Shown piece after piece: positions 8,497 to 16,512 of a DNA stretch of 64,000 nt. The stretch spans positions 20,936 to 84,935 of the forward strand of contig NZ_QUZT01000023.1 of the NCBI RefSeq assembly GCF_004682045.1, read 5' to 3'. Source of the stretch: Pseudomonas nabeulensis (GTDB lineage Bacteria > Pseudomonadota > Gammaproteobacteria > Pseudomonadales > Pseudomonadaceae). The position numbers and the translations under genes are program-made. The stretch's first letter is position 1. Each line of letters starts with the position of its first letter. The notes beneath the pieces were generated by a model. That model made no database searches, was not told where the DNA came from, and worked only from the letters and a program-made list of their open reading frames with translations.

Positions 8497-10209
8497 ATGG
8501 CCGCTGTCATGACCTTGCCTGCAACGCGCCAGGTGTCCCGTGCAGAACTCGGCGACCGTCTCTTCGTGGTGGGCGGCAAACTGCTTTGGCTGTGCCTGTT
8601 GAGCGTGGCCGTGTTGCTGCCGTTGCTGGCGATCTTCTGGCGCGGTTTCAGCAGCGAAGCCGGGCAGGGCGGCGGCCTGGTTGCCGCACGCGAGCTGGTG
8701 ACCAGCGCCAACTTCCACTGGCTGGTGGGCAATAGCCTGAAAGTCTCCCTCAGCGTCGCGGCCATCGTCGTACCGCTGGCCTACCTGTTTGCCTACGCCC
8801 TGCAACGCACGCTGATCCCCGGCAAGGCGATCTGGCGCGGGATGTCGCTGCTGCCGCTGATGGCACCGTCGATGCTGCCGGGTATTGCGTTGGTGTACCT
8901 GTTCGGCAATCAGGGCCTGTTGCGCGGGTTGCTCTCGGAAAATATCTACGGCTTCTGGGGCATTGTGCTGGGGGAGGTGATCTACACCTTCCCACACGCC
9001 TTGATGATTTTGCTGTCGGCGCTGTCCTTGGCGGATGCGCGGCTGTTCGATGCGGCGTCGAGCATGGGCGCCAGCCCGGCCAAAGCGTTTCGCAGCATTA
9101 CCTGGCCGGCCACGCGCCAGGCGGTATTCGCCGCGTTCTGTCTGGTGTTCACTTTGACCATCACCGACTTCGGCGTGCCTGTTGTCGTCGGCGGCGATTA
9201 CCAGGTGCTGGCGCTGGAGGCCTACAAGGCCGTGGTCGGCCAGCAACAGTTCGGTCGCGGTGCGCTGATCGGCATGGTGTTGCTGTTGCCGGCGCTGTTC
9301 AGCTTTGGCGTCGACGCGTGGCTGCGTCGGCGTCATGGCGATGCGATGAGTGGCCGTGCGCAAGTGTTCCAGCCGGTGCCGTCACGGGTCAGAGATGGCT
9401 GCTATCTGGCCATCGTGTTGTTGATCTGCGCGGTGTTGCTGTCGGTGTTCGGCATGGCGGTGTATTCGTCGCTGGTGAAGTTCTGGCCGTACAACCTGTC
9501 GCTGTCCCTCGCTCACTACCAGTTCGAAGACACCGCCGGCGGCGGCTGGCTGGCCTATCGCAACAGCCTGACCATGGCCCTGTGCACGGCGTTGATCGGC
9601 AGCGTGCTGATCTTCACCGGCGCCTATCTGATGGAAAAGACCAAGACCCAGAAAGGCCTGAACCTGGCCCTGCGCATGCTCAGCTTCGTGCCGATGGCCG
9701 TGCCGGGGTTGGTGCTGGGCCTGGGCTACGTGTTCTTTTTCAACCTCAACGGCAACCCGCTGCATGTGTTCTACGGCACCATGACCCTGCTGGTGGTGTG
9801 CACCATTGCGCACTATTCGACCACCGCACAAATGACCGCCACCACGGCCCTGCGCCAGTTGGACGCCGAGTTCGAAGCCGCCGCGCTGTCCCTCAAGGCG
9901 CCGCTGTACCGGCATTACTTGAAAGTCACGGTGCCGATCTGCCTGCCGGCGCTGCTGGACATCGTGCGCTACCTGTTCGTGTCGGCGATGACCACCGTGT
10001 CCGCCGCGATCTTCCTCTACAGCCCCGACACCATCCTCGCCGCCGTCGCCGTGTTGAACATGGACGACGCCGGCAACGTGGGCGGTGCGGCGGCGATGTC
10101 GACCCTGATCCTGTTCACCTCAGCCGGCGTTTCGCTGCTGCTGGCGTGGGCCTCACGTGGCGCGTTGCGCCGCTCCCAAGCCTGGCGCCAGAGCGCGCCG
10201 GGCCAATAA
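8497..10209 (+). CDS. phnU: ABC transporter permease with two fused membrane domains, AEP type
   Basis: The 570-residue integral membrane protein has two copies of the binding-protein-dependent permease domain in tandem, as in FbpB/ThiP-like permeases. Each half has an EAA-like loop: DAASSMGASPAKAFRSITWP in the first half and EAAALSLKAPLYRHYLKVTVP in the second. In some phosphonate systems these are two genes (PhnU, PhnV); here they are one. The ATG at 8497 follows the phnT stop by one base; a TTG at 8488 and an ATG at 8509 are alternatives. The tight spacing implies translational coupling. Confidence 0.8.
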   Translation: MAAVMTLPATRQVSRAELGDRLFVVGGKLLWLCLLSVAVLLPLLAIFWRGFSSEAGQGGGLVAARELVTSANFHWLVGNSLKVSLSVAAIVVPLAYLFAYALQRTLIPGKAIWRGMSLLPLMAPSMLPGIALVYLFGNQGLLRGLLSENIYGFWGIVLGEVIYTFPHALMILLSALSLADARLFDAASSMGASPAKAFRSITWPATRQAVFAAFCLVFTLTITDFGVPVVVGGDYQVLALEAYKAVVGQQQFGRGALIGMVLLLPALFSFGVDAWLRRRHGDAMSGRAQVFQPVPSRVRDGCYLAIVLLICAVLLSVFGMAVYSSLVKFWPYNLSLSLAHYQFEDTAGGGWLAYRNSLTMALCTALIGSVLIFTGAYLMEKTKTQKGLNLALRMLSFVPMAVPGLVLGLGYVFFFNLNGNPLHVFYGTMTLLVVCTIAHYSTTAQMTATTALRQLDAEFEAAALSLKAPLYRHYLKVTVPICLPALLDIVRYLFVSAMTTVSAAIFLYSPDTILAAVAVLNMDDAGNVGGAAAMSTLILFTSAGVSLLLAWASRGALRRSQAWRQSAPGQ

Positions 10210-10233
10210 ATCCATCCTTGAAGGAGGTGTTAA

Positions 10234-11256
10234 ATGTTCAAGCCCCTGGCGCTGGTCGCTGCCGTACTGTCTGCATTCAGCCTGAATGCCTTCGCCAAGA
10301 CCGACCTCACCGTGTACACGGCCCTCGAAGCCGAGCAGTTGAAGACCTACAAAAAGGCCTTCGAGCAGGCCAACCCGGATATCGAGATCAAATGGGTGCG
10401 TGACTCCACCGGCATCATCACCGCCAAGCTGCTGGCCGAGAAAGATCGCCCGCAAGCCGATGCCGTGTGGGGCCTGGCCGCCTCCAGCCTGGCGATCCTC
10501 GACCAGCAAGGCATGCTGGACAACTACGCGCCGAAGGACCTGGACAAGATCGGCAAGAACTACCGTGACCCCGCGAACCCACCGGCCTGGGTCGGCATGG
10601 ACGTGTGGGCCGCCACTATCTGCTTCAACAGCGTCGAAGCCGAAAAACAGGGCCTGACCAAGCCGGTGAGCTGGCAAGACCTGACCAAGCCTGAGTACAA
10701 GGGCAAGATCGTGATGCCCAACCCGGCCTCGTCCGGCACCGGTTTCCTGGACGTAAGCGCCTGGTTGCAGACCTACGGCGAGAAGCAGGGCTGGCAGTAC
10801 ATGGACGACCTGCACCAGAACATCGGCCAGTACGTGCACTCCGGCTCCAAGCCGTGCAAGTTGGCCGCGTCCGGTGAGTTCCCGATTGGTATTTCCTTCG
10901 AATACCCGGCGGTGCAGTTGAAACGCCAAGGTGCGCCGCTGGACATCATCCTGCCAAAAGAAGGCCTGGGCTGGGACATCGAAGCCACCGCCGTGATGAA
11001 GGGCACCGCCCACGCCGAGGCGGCGAAAAAGCTCGCTGACTTCTCCGCCAGCGCAGCGGCCATGGACCTGTACAAGGACAACTTTGCCGTGCTCGCCCAG
11101 CCGGGGATTGCCAAGCCACAGACCGAATTGCCAGCGGACTACGAGCAGCGCTTGATCAAGAATGACTTTGCCTGGGCCTCGAAGAATCGCGACAGCATTT
11201 TGACTGAATGGCGTAAGCGGTATGACGGGAAGTCGGAGAAGGTGGCGGGTCAGTAA
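10234..11256 (+). CDS. phnS: 2-aminoethylphosphonate-type periplasmic binding protein
   Basis: The 340-residue secreted protein has a clear signal peptide (LALVAAVLSAFSLNAFA, cleaved near residue 22) and then a type 2 periplasmic-binding fold beginning TDLTVYTALEAEQL, like iron(III)/AEP binding proteins. It has a very strong ribosome site, AAGGAGGTG, suited to the high level needed for a binding protein. It closes the transporter group. The substrate is inferred from the neighbouring phosphonate genes; an iron-binding role is the main alternative, and those proteins usually carry adjacent Tyr ligands near the C-terminus that I do not see. Confidence 0.8.
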   Translation: MFKPLALVAAVLSAFSLNAFAKTDLTVYTALEAEQLKTYKKAFEQANPDIEIKWVRDSTGIITAKLLAEKDRPQADAVWGLAASSLAILDQQGMLDNYAPKDLDKIGKNYRDPANPPAWVGMDVWAATICFNSVEAEKQGLTKPVSWQDLTKPEYKGKIVMPNPASSGTGFLDVSAWLQTYGEKQGWQYMDDLHQNIGQYVHSGSKPCKLAASGEFPIGISFEYPAVQLKRQGAPLDIILPKEGLGWDIEATAVMKGTAHAEAAKKLADFSASAAAMDLYKDNFAVLAQPGIAKPQTELPADYEQRLIKNDFAWASKNRDSILTEWRKRYDGKSEKVAGQ

Positions 11257-11281
11257 GGTTTTCGTTAGGGCTGATGGCCTC

Positions 11282-11370
11282 ATCGGGGGCAAGCCCCCTC
11301 CCACACTGACTGTATTCACAGAATCAGATATGTGAATGCATTCAAATGTGGGAGGGGGCTTGCCCCCGAT
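11282..11370. repeat. REP pair (type 1, reversed arm order)
   Basis: Units lie at 11282-11305 and 11347-11370. They occupy most of the gap between phnS and the FAD oxidoreductase gene and could separate expression of the transporter from that of the catabolic genes. Confidence 0.94.
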
Positions 11371-11398
11371 AGTGGCCTCAAATTCAGGACATCACTAC

Positions 11399-12532
11399 AT
11401 GACACACCACAGCGACCTACTCATCATCGGCGCCGGCATCCTCGGCCTGTCCCACGCCTACGCCGCCGCCAAACGCGGGCTCAAGGTCAAGGTCTTCGAG
11501 CGCAGCGCCACGCCGCTGGGGGCTTCCGTGCGCAACTTCGGCCAGGCCCTGGTCACCGGCCAACCGCCCGGACCGATGCTCGACCTGGCGCGGGAAAGCC
11601 GTGAAATCTGGGGCCACTGGGCCCAGGTCGCGGGCCTGCAACTCAAGCGCAACGGCGCCTATTTATTCGCCCGCACCGAAGCCGAAGAGCATCTGCTGGA
11701 AGCCTTCTGCGCCGGTCGCGCCCAGGAATACGGCTACAACGTCGAACTGCTGCAAGGCGCGGCGATGAAGGATTTATACGGCGGCCAGTTCCGCCATCAC
11801 CGCGCCGCCTTGCACGGCAAGGACGATCAGCAACTGTATTCGCGCGAAGCGATCCCCGCGTTGATCAACTACCTGCGCGATGAGTTGAAGGTGGAGTTTC
11901 ACTTTTCCACGCTGGTGCGCGATGTGGAGCCAGGCTGGGTACACAGCACGGCTGGCAGCTTTCGCGGCGAGCACATCATCGTCTGCTCCGGCCACGACTA
12001 CCAAACCCTGCTGGCGGACGCGATGGCTGAACTCAACCCGAGTATCTGCCGCCTGCAAATGCTGCGTGCACGTCCCGTGGTGAACCTCAATCTGCAGCAT
12101 GCCTTGCTCACCGGCCTGAGCTGCGTGCACTACGGCGCCTTTGCCGACTTGCCCGAAGCGGCGTCGGTGCAGGCGCAGATCCTGCGTGAAACGCCGCACC
12201 TGCATGAACACGGCATTCACCTGCTAATTAGCCCGACGCCCCATGGCGAGCTGATCATCGGCGACTCCCATGACTACGGCAGCGATGCCTCGCCGTTCAA
12301 TGCCGAGCAGGTCGACGACTGGATGATCGAACTGGCCGAGCAGACCCTGGGATGCAAGATCCAGGTGGTGGAGCGTTGGCAGGGTGTCTACGGCTCACGC
12401 GGACCGGGGCCATTCTCGTTCGTGCGCGCCGCGCCGGGGGTGAGTGCGGCGTTGATGCATACCGGCGTGGGCATGAGCGTCGGGCCGGCAATGGCCGAGC
12501 GCAATATCAGCGCGTTGTGGGGAGCGGTGTGA
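11399..12532 (+). CDS. FAD-dependent oxidoreductase of phosphonate clusters
   Basis: The 377-residue protein starts MTHHSDLLIIGAGILG with a dinucleotide-binding Rossmann motif (GAGILGLSHAYAAAKRG) and has the DAO-fold layout ending VGMSVGPAMAERN. I use the ATG at 11399; the longer frame from 11336 reads through the REP and is not credible. This DAO-like family recurs next to phosphonate degradation genes. Related enzymes in such operons oxidise amino- or N-methylaminoethylphosphonates, so an amine-oxidising role on an AEP derivative is likely but inferred. Its stop overlaps the next start (TGATG), so the two are translationally coupled. Confidence 0.82.
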   Translation: MTHHSDLLIIGAGILGLSHAYAAAKRGLKVKVFERSATPLGASVRNFGQALVTGQPPGPMLDLARESREIWGHWAQVAGLQLKRNGAYLFARTEAEEHLLEAFCAGRAQEYGYNVELLQGAAMKDLYGGQFRHHRAALHGKDDQQLYSREAIPALINYLRDELKVEFHFSTLVRDVEPGWVHSTAGSFRGEHIIVCSGHDYQTLLADAMAELNPSICRLQMLRARPVVNLNLQHALLTGLSCVHYGAFADLPEAASVQAQILRETPHLHEHGIHLLISPTPHGELIIGDSHDYGSDASPFNAEQVDDWMIELAEQTLGCKIQVVERWQGVYGSRGPGPFSFVRAAPGVSAALMHTGVGMSVGPAMAERNISALWGAV

Positions 12533-13086
12533 TGAGCCCGGAACAGGCGATTGCCGATGTGTTCGGCCTGTACGAGCAGTACGGCAGGGCGGACTACATC
12601 GGCGAGCCGGTGTCGCAGATCGAGCATATGTCCCAGGCCGCGCAACGGGCGATGGCCGAGGGCTTTGATGATGAAGTGGTGCTGGCGGCGTTTTTCCACG
12701 ATATCGGGCACCTTTGCGGCCACGGCGAGGAAAACATGGGCGGTTATGGCGTGGTCAGCCATGAGCGGCTCGGAGCGGATTATCTGCGCCGTGCTGGATT
12801 CAGCGAGCGCATGGCCAAACTGGTGGAGTATCACGTGCAGGCCAAGCGTTACCTGACGTTCAGCCAGCCGGACTACTACGCTCGCTTGAGCGAAGCCAGC
12901 CGCCGCACCCTGGGTTACCAGGGCGGCGTGATGAGTGCCGCAGAGGCTTATGCATTCGAACAGGACCCGCTGTGCGCCGTGAGCTTGCGCATGCGTTACT
13001 GGGATGAGCATGCCAAGGAAATGCAGGTGCCGCTACTCGACCTTGAAGGGCTCAAGGCCAAGGCGCGGCGGTTGCTGGCGGCCTAG
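12532..13086 (+). CDS. phnZ: PhnZ-like HD-domain phosphonate oxygenase
   Basis: The 184-residue HD-fold protein carries what look like all metal and substrate residues of the mixed-valence di-iron oxygenase PhnZ: Y22 and E25, H32, H56-D57 (FFHDIGHLC), H77, H101, K105 and D158. They fall at spacings equivalent to those I recall for PhnZ. PhnZ cleaves the C-P bond of (R)-1-hydroxy-2-aminoethylphosphonate, giving glycine and phosphate. The hydroxylase PhnY that normally makes this substrate is not in the window. The start overlaps the upstream stop by one base. Confidence 0.85.
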   Translation: MSPEQAIADVFGLYEQYGRADYIGEPVSQIEHMSQAAQRAMAEGFDDEVVLAAFFHDIGHLCGHGEENMGGYGVVSHERLGADYLRRAGFSERMAKLVEYHVQAKRYLTFSQPDYYARLSEASRRTLGYQGGVMSAAEAYAFEQDPLCAVSLRMRYWDEHAKEMQVPLLDLEGLKAKARRLLAA

Positions 13087-14450
13087 GTTTCGTCGAGGCG
13101 TTGGGCCAGGGCTTCAACCTGCTCCTGACGCTCGGCCTGGCTCAGCTTGGCGTGGGGGTTGAGGGACGACCATTGCGGATGGGCGCGGGCTTTGTGCAGC
13201 GCGTCCGGCAACTTGCCCTCACGCCAGGTTTTGTCCTGGGGTGTGTCGACCTTGATGCTGTGCATCGCCGCGTGGCCACGCAGGTTCAGGGCCTTGAGCA
13301 ATTGGCGTTGGCGCAGGGCAAGCAGGCGCAGCACGCTGTCGTCCACGGTCAGCTCGCGTTGGCCCTTGATCTTGCCCAGCAGGCGGCTGCCGTAGCTGCG
13401 TGCGGTTTGCAGCGCGCCGCCGGCAATCGCACCGGCCAGGGCGGCGGCGCCCAGCGTTAAACCGCCGACCAATAGATCCACCCCGGCACCGGCGGCCGCG
13501 CCGGCGGCGATTCCGCCACCGACGCGTACGCCCAGTTGTTTTAGGGTTTCGGGGTTGAACAGGTCATCGCCCCAGCGGCCATCCAGCAATGGCAGGTCGC
13601 TGGCGTCGGCGTCTTGGGGGCGGAATCCGAACAGCTTGAGCAGCGCCTCCACGCATTTTTGTTCGCGCTGGCGCACTGCCTTGCGCAGTTCGCCAATGGC
13701 GTGTTGTTCGTCCTCGATGACCACGCTGCGACGACACGCGGCGCAGTCGATCAGCAGTTCAGCGATCAAGCGTGCGGCGCTTTGCTGACGGGCCTGGCGC
13801 TGGGCTTCCTGATCAAGAATCAAGCGTTCCAACTGGGGCCGAGCGTTTTCCAGCAACAGGGCCAGGCTTTCATACAGGCGTCGCTCGCCGTCTTCCGGCG
13901 GCGCCACGCTGTCGAAGCGCACCAGAGCGTGCAGGCCGAGTCGGGCCAGGGCTTCGCGCCAGTCCGGCTCGCGGTGGTCGCTGCTGCTGACGAAGTTGAG
14001 CACCGGCAGCAATGGCTTGCCACAGCTGGCGAGCACTTGCAGCTCGTCGCGGTACTTGGCCAGCACCGGTTCGCGCGCGTCGATCACATACAGGCCGGCG
14101 TCCGAGGCCAGCAATTGGCGCAGTACCTTGGCTTCCTGTTCGAAACGCTGGCGTGCCTCGCTGCCGTCGAGGAAGCGTGCCAGACGGGCGGGGCCGTCGA
14201 GACGTTCGCCAGGACGGTCCAGGCGTTCCAGGTAATCGAGCAAGGCGATGGCGTCTTCCAGGCCGGGGGTGTCGTACAACTCCAGCAAGGCTTCGCCGTC
14301 CACCGACAGGCGTGCGCCTTCCACATGCCGCGTGGTGCTGGGGCGATGGGAGACTTCGCCGAAGCCCACGTCACGGGTCAGCGTGCGCAGCAGAGACGTC
14401 TTGCCGACATTGGTGTGGCCGACCACGGCGAGTTTCAGCGGTTTAGTCAT
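13083..14450 (-). CDS. Membrane-associated GTPase with DUF3482 domain
   Basis: The 455-residue protein begins MTKPLKLAVVGHTNVGKTSLLRTL, a TrmE/Era-like G1 motif, with G3 at DTPGLED near residue 60 and a plausible G4. The C-terminal half is a DUF3482-type region with a glycine/alanine-rich hydrophobic stretch (GGIAAGAAAGAGVDLLVGGLT) that probably inserts in or binds the membrane. It is transcribed leftward with a DUF2868 membrane protein, whose stop overlaps this start by 8 bp. The pair is conserved in Pseudomonas; its function is unknown. It converges on phnZ with a 4-bp overlap of the gene ends. Confidence 0.8.
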   Translation of the reverse strand: MTKPLKLAVVGHTNVGKTSLLRTLTRDVGFGEVSHRPSTTRHVEGARLSVDGEALLELYDTPGLEDAIALLDYLERLDRPGERLDGPARLARFLDGSEARQRFEQEAKVLRQLLASDAGLYVIDAREPVLAKYRDELQVLASCGKPLLPVLNFVSSSDHREPDWREALARLGLHALVRFDSVAPPEDGERRLYESLALLLENARPQLERLILDQEAQRQARQQSAARLIAELLIDCAACRRSVVIEDEQHAIGELRKAVRQREQKCVEALLKLFGFRPQDADASDLPLLDGRWGDDLFNPETLKQLGVRVGGGIAAGAAAGAGVDLLVGGLTLGAAALAGAIAGGALQTARSYGSRLLGKIKGQRELTVDDSVLRLLALRQRQLLKALNLRGHAAMHSIKVDTPQDKTWREGKLPDALHKARAHPQWSSLNPHAKLSQAERQEQVEALAQRLDET

Positions 14451-15813
14451 GACCGGTCTCCAGCCAGTTCAGCGGCGCGCTGTCGGCGAAGGGCAGCTCC
14501 AGTTGTTGCAGCGCGGCGTGCCAGTCCCCCAGGCGCTCGGCGTCCAGCGCCTGGCCGGGTGGCGCTTGCAGCAACCACACGCGGGTTTCGCTGGCGCTGC
14601 GGGCCAGTTCGGCGATCAGCGCCAGACTGCCGCGATCCGGCGAGCGGCGCGGGTCGCAGGCGATGGCCAGGCGTGCGGGTGGAAAGCGCGTGAGTTGCTC
14701 CAGCAGTGTGTGGCGCGATTCGCGGCTGTCGAGGATGCCGGCGTTCTTCACCGTGGCAGGCAGTTTGGGCGGCCACGGGTGTTGGTCATCCAGTTCGATG
14801 GCTACCAGCAGGGCGCCGTCGCTGTGCAGTTCGCTGACGCCGCCGGTGACGTGGTGCAACTGGTCCGGTGCCGCGTCGCTGACGCCGAGGCGTTCGCTGC
14901 TCGGCATCAGGCGTTCGCGCAGGTGGCTGTAGCCGGGCAGGTTGAGGTCCAGGCGCAGGGCATCGCGCCCGCGTTTCCAGCGCCACAGGCAGAGCAGGGC
15001 TAGGATCAGGCGCGGCAGCAGGCCGTAGACCAGCAATACGCCCACCAGCCAGGCGGCCCAGGCTTGGCGGGCGCTTTCGATATTCAGGGCGGAATCGCCG
15101 CTGGCGCGGATCATGTCGACCGTAGGCACGTTGAAGCCGAGCAGGGCGGGCAGGGTGCCCAAGGCTTGGGTCGCGGCGACGAAGGTGTCGGCACTAAGGA
15201 TGGTGGTTTCCCACACGAAGCCGTAGCGGCGGGTGGCGAGTAGCGTCAGAAGAATCACCAGCGCGCTGAGCAATGCCAGCAGCCACAGGCTGTTGACCAA
15301 GATGCCCACGGCCCAGCGATTGAGTTTTTGTCGTTGCAGCAGCAATAGCAGTGCGGGAGCCAATTGGGCGGCCTTGGCATCACGGGCGAGTTTTTCGCTG
15401 AGCCACAGCCACAGGCGCCCGAGGCTGTCACCGTGTTCACCCGCAAACAGTAGGCCCAAGGCCCAACTGATTAACAGAATCAGATTCAAGCCGAGCAAGC
15501 TGCCCAAGGCCCAGAACACGTTCACCGGGGTCAGGCCGTTGCCCAGCGCGGCGAAGGCCAGGCCGGCGCCGCTGATCACTGCGACGACCGCCAGCAGCAC
15601 CAGCGCCAGGCGTGCACCTTGCAGCCAGCGGGTGAGGGCGACTGTCAGGCCGTCGCGCTCGGCCAGGTGCAAGGCGCGCTGTTGAATGCGCGTTGGCAAG
15701 TCGCCACCGGCCGCGCGGGCCAGGCGGTTGGCTTCCTGGTCTTCCAGGTTGCCTGCGTGTTCTTCGCGCAGGCGCACGGTTTCTGTCAGCCAGAGTGTGT
15801 GCAGAGGAGTCAC
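14443..15813 (-). CDS. DUF2868 membrane protein
   Basis: The 456-residue protein has several hydrophobic segments: about residues 70-95 (LALVLLAVVAVISGAGLAFA), 100-125, a third around 165-190 (LWLLALLSALVILLTLLA) and one near 260. A soluble C-terminal region of about 180 residues follows. This matches DUF2868. It is the first gene of a two-gene leftward operon with the DUF3482 GTPase, and the overlapping ends suggest the two proteins work together at the inner membrane. I see no catalytic motif. Confidence 0.78.
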   Translation of the reverse strand: MTPLHTLWLTETVRLREEHAGNLEDQEANRLARAAGGDLPTRIQQRALHLAERDGLTVALTRWLQGARLALVLLAVVAVISGAGLAFAALGNGLTPVNVFWALGSLLGLNLILLISWALGLLFAGEHGDSLGRLWLWLSEKLARDAKAAQLAPALLLLLQRQKLNRWAVGILVNSLWLLALLSALVILLTLLATRRYGFVWETTILSADTFVAATQALGTLPALLGFNVPTVDMIRASGDSALNIESARQAWAAWLVGVLLVYGLLPRLILALLCLWRWKRGRDALRLDLNLPGYSHLRERLMPSSERLGVSDAAPDQLHHVTGGVSELHSDGALLVAIELDDQHPWPPKLPATVKNAGILDSRESRHTLLEQLTRFPPARLAIACDPRRSPDRGSLALIAELARSASETRVWLLQAPPGQALDAERLGDWHAALQQLELPFADSAPLNWLETGHD

Positions 15814-15882
15814 GCGCTGTCCTGTTGTGTGATTGAGTCTGGAGCATAACCCCAGGCTCGTTGCTCTGGTATTCTCGTCGCC

Positions 15883-16395
15883 ATGAAAAAAACTCTCCCT
15901 TTAAGCCTGATCGCAGCCCTCGGTGAAAACCGCGTGATCGGCGTCGACAACAGCATGCCCTGGCATTTGCCGGGGGATTTCAAATATTTCAAGGCCACCA
16001 CCCTTGGCAAGCCGATCATCATGGGGCGCAAGACCTGGGATTCCCTGGGTCGACCGTTGCCGGGACGCTTGAATCTGGTGGTCAGCCGTCAGACCGATCT
16101 GGCGCTTGAAGGTGCGGAAGTTTTTCCGTCACTGGAGGCTGCGGTTGAACGCGCCGAAGCATGGGCGCTGGCGCAGGGTGTGGATGAGCTGATGCTGATC
16201 GGCGGGGCGCAGTTGTATGCGCAGGGGCTGGAACAGGCGGATCGCCTGTATTTGACGCGGGTGGCGTTGAGCCCGGAAGGGGATGCGTGGTTTCCGGAGT
16301 TTGATTTGAACCGGTGGAAGTTGGTGTCGAATCTGGAGAATCCGGCTGAAGGCGATAAGCCGGCTTATAACTTCGAAGTCTGGGAAAAAGCCTAA
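15883..16395 (+). CDS. folA: Dihydrofolate reductase
   Basis: The 170-residue enzyme reduces dihydrofolate with NADPH, regenerating the cofactor consumed by ThyA. Landmarks: LIAALGENRVIGVDNSMPWHLPGD with the catalytic Asp and conserved Trp, KPIIMGRKTWDSLGRPLPGR for NADPH binding, and LMLIGGAQLYAQGL. The length fits chromosomal DHFRs. The gene is divergent from the DUF2868 gene. Confidence 0.96.
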   Translation: MKKTLPLSLIAALGENRVIGVDNSMPWHLPGDFKYFKATTLGKPIIMGRKTWDSLGRPLPGRLNLVVSRQTDLALEGAEVFPSLEAAVERAEAWALAQGVDELMLIGGAQLYAQGLEQADRLYLTRVALSPEGDAWFPEFDLNRWKLVSNLENPAEGDKPAYNFEVWEKA

Positions 16396-16399
16396 AAGC

Positions 16400-16505
16400 A
16401 TCGGGGGCAAGCCCCCTCCCACATTTGACAGTATTCACAGATTTTGATTTGTGAACACAGTCAGTGTGGGAGGGGGCTTGTCGAATCGTCGCACCGCCCC
16501 GATAG
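16400..16505. repeat. REP pair (type 1), second arm interrupted by about 16 bp
   Basis: The first unit (16400-16423) is intact. The second starts normally at 16465 (TGTGGGAGGGGGCTTG), but about 16 bp (16481-16496, TCGAATCGTCGCACCG) separate it from the expected CCCCGAT end at 16497-16503. The pair lies between the convergent folA and tcyP genes. Confidence 0.85.
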
Positions 16506-16512
16506 CTATCTA

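Noticed and set aside
12352..12531. Longer start for the PhnZ-like gene
   Set aside because: The extra 60 residues lie in another frame of the FAD oxidoreductase and precede the conserved PhnZ N-terminus; the TGATG overlap gives a better start at 12532.
13614..14693. 359-codon plus-strand ORF opposite the GTPase gene
   Set aside because: Antisense shadow; the minus strand has clear G1 and G3 GTPase motifs.
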